This document shows positions 60,915 through 64,000 of a stretch of DNA of 64,000 nucleotides, piece after piece (positions within the stretch are counted from its first letter, which is position 1; every line of letters begins with the position of its first letter). Origin of the DNA: Lathyrus oleraceus (Eukaryota; Streptophyta; Magnoliopsida; Fabales; Fabaceae). Where the stretch lies: contig NC_066581.1 in assembly GCF_024323335.1 (NCBI RefSeq), positions 300,205,536 to 300,269,535 of the forward strand, in the 5' to 3' direction. The position numbers and the translations under genes were made by a program. Below the pieces are notes generated by a model. That model was not told where the DNA came from. It did not search any database and saw only the letters and a list, made by a program, of their open reading frames with translations.

Positions 60915-63578
60915 AATTTTAATCCAAAAAATATGGGACTATCACGAAAAATATTTAAATCATTTCCACTTCCATATTTCGAATTAAAATCATTTTTTTG
61001 GGATTAGATTTGGTATTTTTTGCGAATTTAATGTTTTTTGACTTGTTTTTAATTAATTTTAAATACTTTTGATTTTCCAAAAATTCTCGAAACTTTTGTA
61101 TAAGGTCCTTTGATCTTGTTTGACCTAGGATCAATCCCTTGGCCATTTATTTTGTGATTTGAAGGGATTTGAGGTTTTTCCCCTTTTAAGATGCATTTTA
61201 TTCATTTAAAAATTGATTTTAACTTGATTAATTGTTTAAAAATTATGTTGAGCTATTTGGTTGACCTCGAGTTGTTTCATCTTCTATTTGGCCTTGATCA
61301 TGGTTGATTTTAACTTCCATTTGATCAAAACTATTGGATTTAGGGGGTTGATGAAGTGTAAACTTCATCCCTCAAGATGAATGGATAATATTGATCAGAT
61401 GAAATTCCTCCCTTGATCAATTTGGGATTCCATTTCCATTTCACTTCATATCCATCTCCTTCTTCCCCAAATGATCAAAGGCTAGTTGATTCATCAACGA
61501 CTTTGTTTCAAATGAATGAACATGCGCTTGATTGAGATAGGTCCATCCCATTTTATTTTATGTGTGTGGTATGCTTTAGGAGCTTGGTTCTTTGTAGCTT
61601 GTCTCTAGCATGTATTAACACCAATATTATTATGGTATGGCCTCAGATAGTTGTGACTTCTACATAATTCCAATTACGATTGCTTAACATAGAGCTAAAT
61701 TTGTCCCAAAGGCATAACATTTTTGTAAGTGAGATTCTAAGTCTCTCATTCCTCATGGTATTGTGTGAAGACTTAACCTTTTTTCCATTTGTGAGAGCTA
61801 GTGGCATACTTGTTGATTTATCCAAGTTGGAGTCCTTATCATGGATGATGTCTTTATGCTTGTGAGTGGATGGTTGAGTATTCTCCAAAGAATGACTTAA
61901 ACCATTATTTTATTCACTAACATTTGAGTAACTTCTCTTTATAATTTATTTACTTTCAATGTCATTTAATTAATGCAATTTAAATTTTTAGTACCTTTAT
62001 CATTCATTTCCATTTACATTTCATGAAAGATGTTTATGTTTCAGTCATTTTCACTTTGATCACTTGAGCGATATCTTTGTGCTTGTATATATTATGTGCT
62101 TGTGATTTTGTTCTGTTTGTGATCTTAGGACCTTAAAATAACTAATAATAACAAAAACCCTAAAAATATATTGGTGTACACTTGGACCTCTGCCCTTGAC
62201 TTGATCTGAACTTTTGGACTTAGAGTAGGCAACATCCCCATGCTTTGAAGGACTTGGCCAATGCCATTATTTGAGACTGAATTATCTTGGCTAATGCCAT
62301 TAATTTGATACAAAGCCTTGAGAACCCCATTGGTTTATTTGTTATTTTGTCTCTGTGCTTAAGTTGTTATTTTGATCTTATTGTTTGTATTTGATGATTG
62401 TTTCTATGAGTTTTCCACAAGGAATATTTCATTTGATAAATTTGAAGACACTGAAGACTTCTTGATGTTGGAGTACTTACTTGGATGTTTGTCTATCTTT
62501 ATTTGATTCCATTTGATCTTCATATTAATTCCTTGGATGGTTATGTTTGTTACTTACTCAATAGTCCAAAGGAAGTGGGTTTCTATTTGGCATTCTTGTC
62601 TTGTGGATTGCATCCCATTGGTCAGATCTTTTCAACTCTAAACTTTTAAATTTTGTCTAGGATAATCCCTTCATCTCCTTATTTCCTTCTTAAATTTCAA
62701 AATTTCTCCCTCGTTTTAAAACCTTCTTTGTTTGTGTTTTCAACCTAGACTTGTTTTAAAGAGTATAAACTTTGGCCTTATGACATTGATTTTCAAAACA
62801 TTTTCTTAATCAAAATTCTGAATAAACTTAATCATATTGACTTTAATTTCAAAAGAAAAAAAGAATTAACAACCTCATTTAATCCTTTTGGCCATTTTGT
62901 GCCTTTTGCTTTTAAGTTTTTTAAAAGAGAGAATTTACATTTGAGTTATCTTTGGTTGAGATATAATTCTCCAATTCCATGATATATTGATTATAAGTCT
63001 TTCCATTTATTAGGGGTTAGTGTCATACTTGTTGATTGGATCGAAGTTGGAGCCCTCTCTCTTAAATGTTGTAAATCTTTCATTATCGGTGGGTGTTTGG
63101 TTGAGTATTCTCCCATTGATAACAAAAGATCTTTAAGCTTTTGTTAAAACCAACCCACCAATTTCTTTAAAATTTCTACCATGAACTACGAGGTTTTGAT
63201 CCCTCATTTTTAGGTTGGTACGTAGGCATAAGACCGAAGGTCTTGTCAAACACAAAAATATAATTAATTAATTCTTTTTCTCATCCCCCATTTTATTTTT
63301 TAGCAAACATCATTTCCAACCAAAAACACTTGCACACAAAAAGGGCTCCCTAAGAGTACCTAGGACACTTTGGGTGTTAATACCTTCCTTATGTATAACC
63401 AACCCCCTTACCTGTAATCTCTGATATTTTATTAGTTTTGATTTGAAAACTTCTTATCTTTGGGTTTTGTTCGTATTTTTCCTTTTTTCCTTTAGAAACA
63501 ATAAAAGTGCGGCGACGACTCTAGTTTTATTGACGTTAAGTTAACCAATAACTCAGTGGTCATGAATTTACCGCTACA
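60915..63578 (+). mobile_element. Ogre 5' LTR, second part
   Basis: Continues from 57020: the phrase CCAAAAAATATGGGACT (60924-60940) matches, inverted, the region near 58600 of the nested solo LTR in the correct order. It ends ATTTACCGCTACA at 63578. The R/U5 region includes the AGAGTACCTAGGACACTTTG phrase (63352-63371) also seen inverted near 57230. No gene. Confidence 0.8.
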
Positions 63579-63587
63579 GAAATAAAG

Positions 63588-63605
63588 TGGCGACTCTGTT
63601 GGGGA
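63588..63605 (+). other. Ogre primer-binding site
   Basis: TGGCGACTCTGTTGGGGA lies nine bases after the LTR end. This agrees, with one base different, with the TGGCGACTCTGCTGGGGA site I recall for Fabeae Ogre elements. Confidence 0.85.
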
Positions 63606-64000
63606 GTAGTCCTCAGTGGGTTTAGGATACTTTTTATGTGTATTATATTTGATGGTATTTGATGTTTGTTGGTATATATTGTATGTGTGATACTCTTTGT
63701 CTGTTGTGCTTGGTGATCTCTGAGTGGTGAGATAAGGTCTAACCCGAAATTGAGTGCAATTAAGATAGGAGGATGGTGTAGTCATGTTCGACTCGTGTGG
63801 AGTAGTCCTTAACGTGTTGGCTTGAGACCCATCTACTCAGTGGAGACCCCCTTGGAATTACTGATATCACACGAGTAAGTTGTGGATAGACATTACTTTT
63901 TTCGACTTGGGAGTCCGAGAAGCTGAAGACCATAGAACATTTAACCCAATTTGGCCTATTTAGAATGTAGTGCAGAGACTGTTCAAGTGTAAACTTGATA
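63606..64000 (+). other. Ogre untranslated leader, running off the window
   Basis: Plain internal leader sequence after the primer site; gag and pol lie beyond 64000. It resembles, in inverted form, the leader relic at about 9600-10080. Confidence 0.7.

Overview
This is plant nuclear DNA, almost certainly from a legume of the pea/vetch tribe (Fabeae). It is AT-rich, has plant-type introns, and is built almost entirely of nested transposable elements. The Ogre-type LTRs with their TGGCGACTCTGTTGGGGA primer site, the Angela- and Sirevirus-like copia elements and the Tat-lineage gypsy element fit a large Fabeae genome. I see no intact host gene. The only host-gene trace is a broken MAP65-like (microtubule-associated protein) relic at 419-1424.

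Layout. 1-2750: MAP65 relic and AT-rich spacer. 2750-4518: 5' part of a CACTA transposon, cut by a reverse-strand chromovirus LTR (4519-6832) that still carries the last part of a chromodomain (6833-7036), then a second chromovirus-type LTR (7037 to about 9150). About 9150-10245: reverse-strand Ogre/Tat relic. About 10252-29257: a MULE-like unit carrying a plant-mobile-domain (PMD, MAIN-like) gene. That gene is split by a solo LTR, and the solo LTR is split by a young 13,985-bp Tat-lineage gypsy element (11615-25599, GTGTC target duplication). The Tat element has gag-pro and pol on the minus strand and a second, unrelated PMD gene with its own TATA box on the plus strand. 29523-29669: Stowaway-like MITE. 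30996-34934: a very young copia element with identical 238-bp LTRs, an open 1086-residue frame, but most of reverse transcriptase deleted. About 35005-39619: a Helitron helicase relic interrupted by a complete CACTA element (35282-39060, TSD TAA) with Transposase_24-like and Ulp1-like coding relics.

39976-52788: a second copia element carrying an Angela-type copia (44388-52633, TSD AATAT) inside its RNase H region. Its 3' LTR is cut after 20 bp by a reverse-strand Sirevirus (52789-54531). The Sirevirus is cut by a plus-strand Ogre whose 5' LTR (54532-57020 and 60915-63578) contains a 3.9-kb reverse-oriented solo LTR of the same family (57021-60909). Ogre internal sequence runs off the right edge.

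How the parts relate: nearly every boundary can be read as one insertion into another element, often with the target duplication still visible, so relative ages can be ordered. The most biologically interesting items are the antisense PMD gene with its own promoter inside the Tat element, the RT-deleted but frame-open copia with identical LTRs, and strong element-specific enrichment of short words (TCTGA/TCAGA in one copia; TCGA in the Tat element and in another copia).
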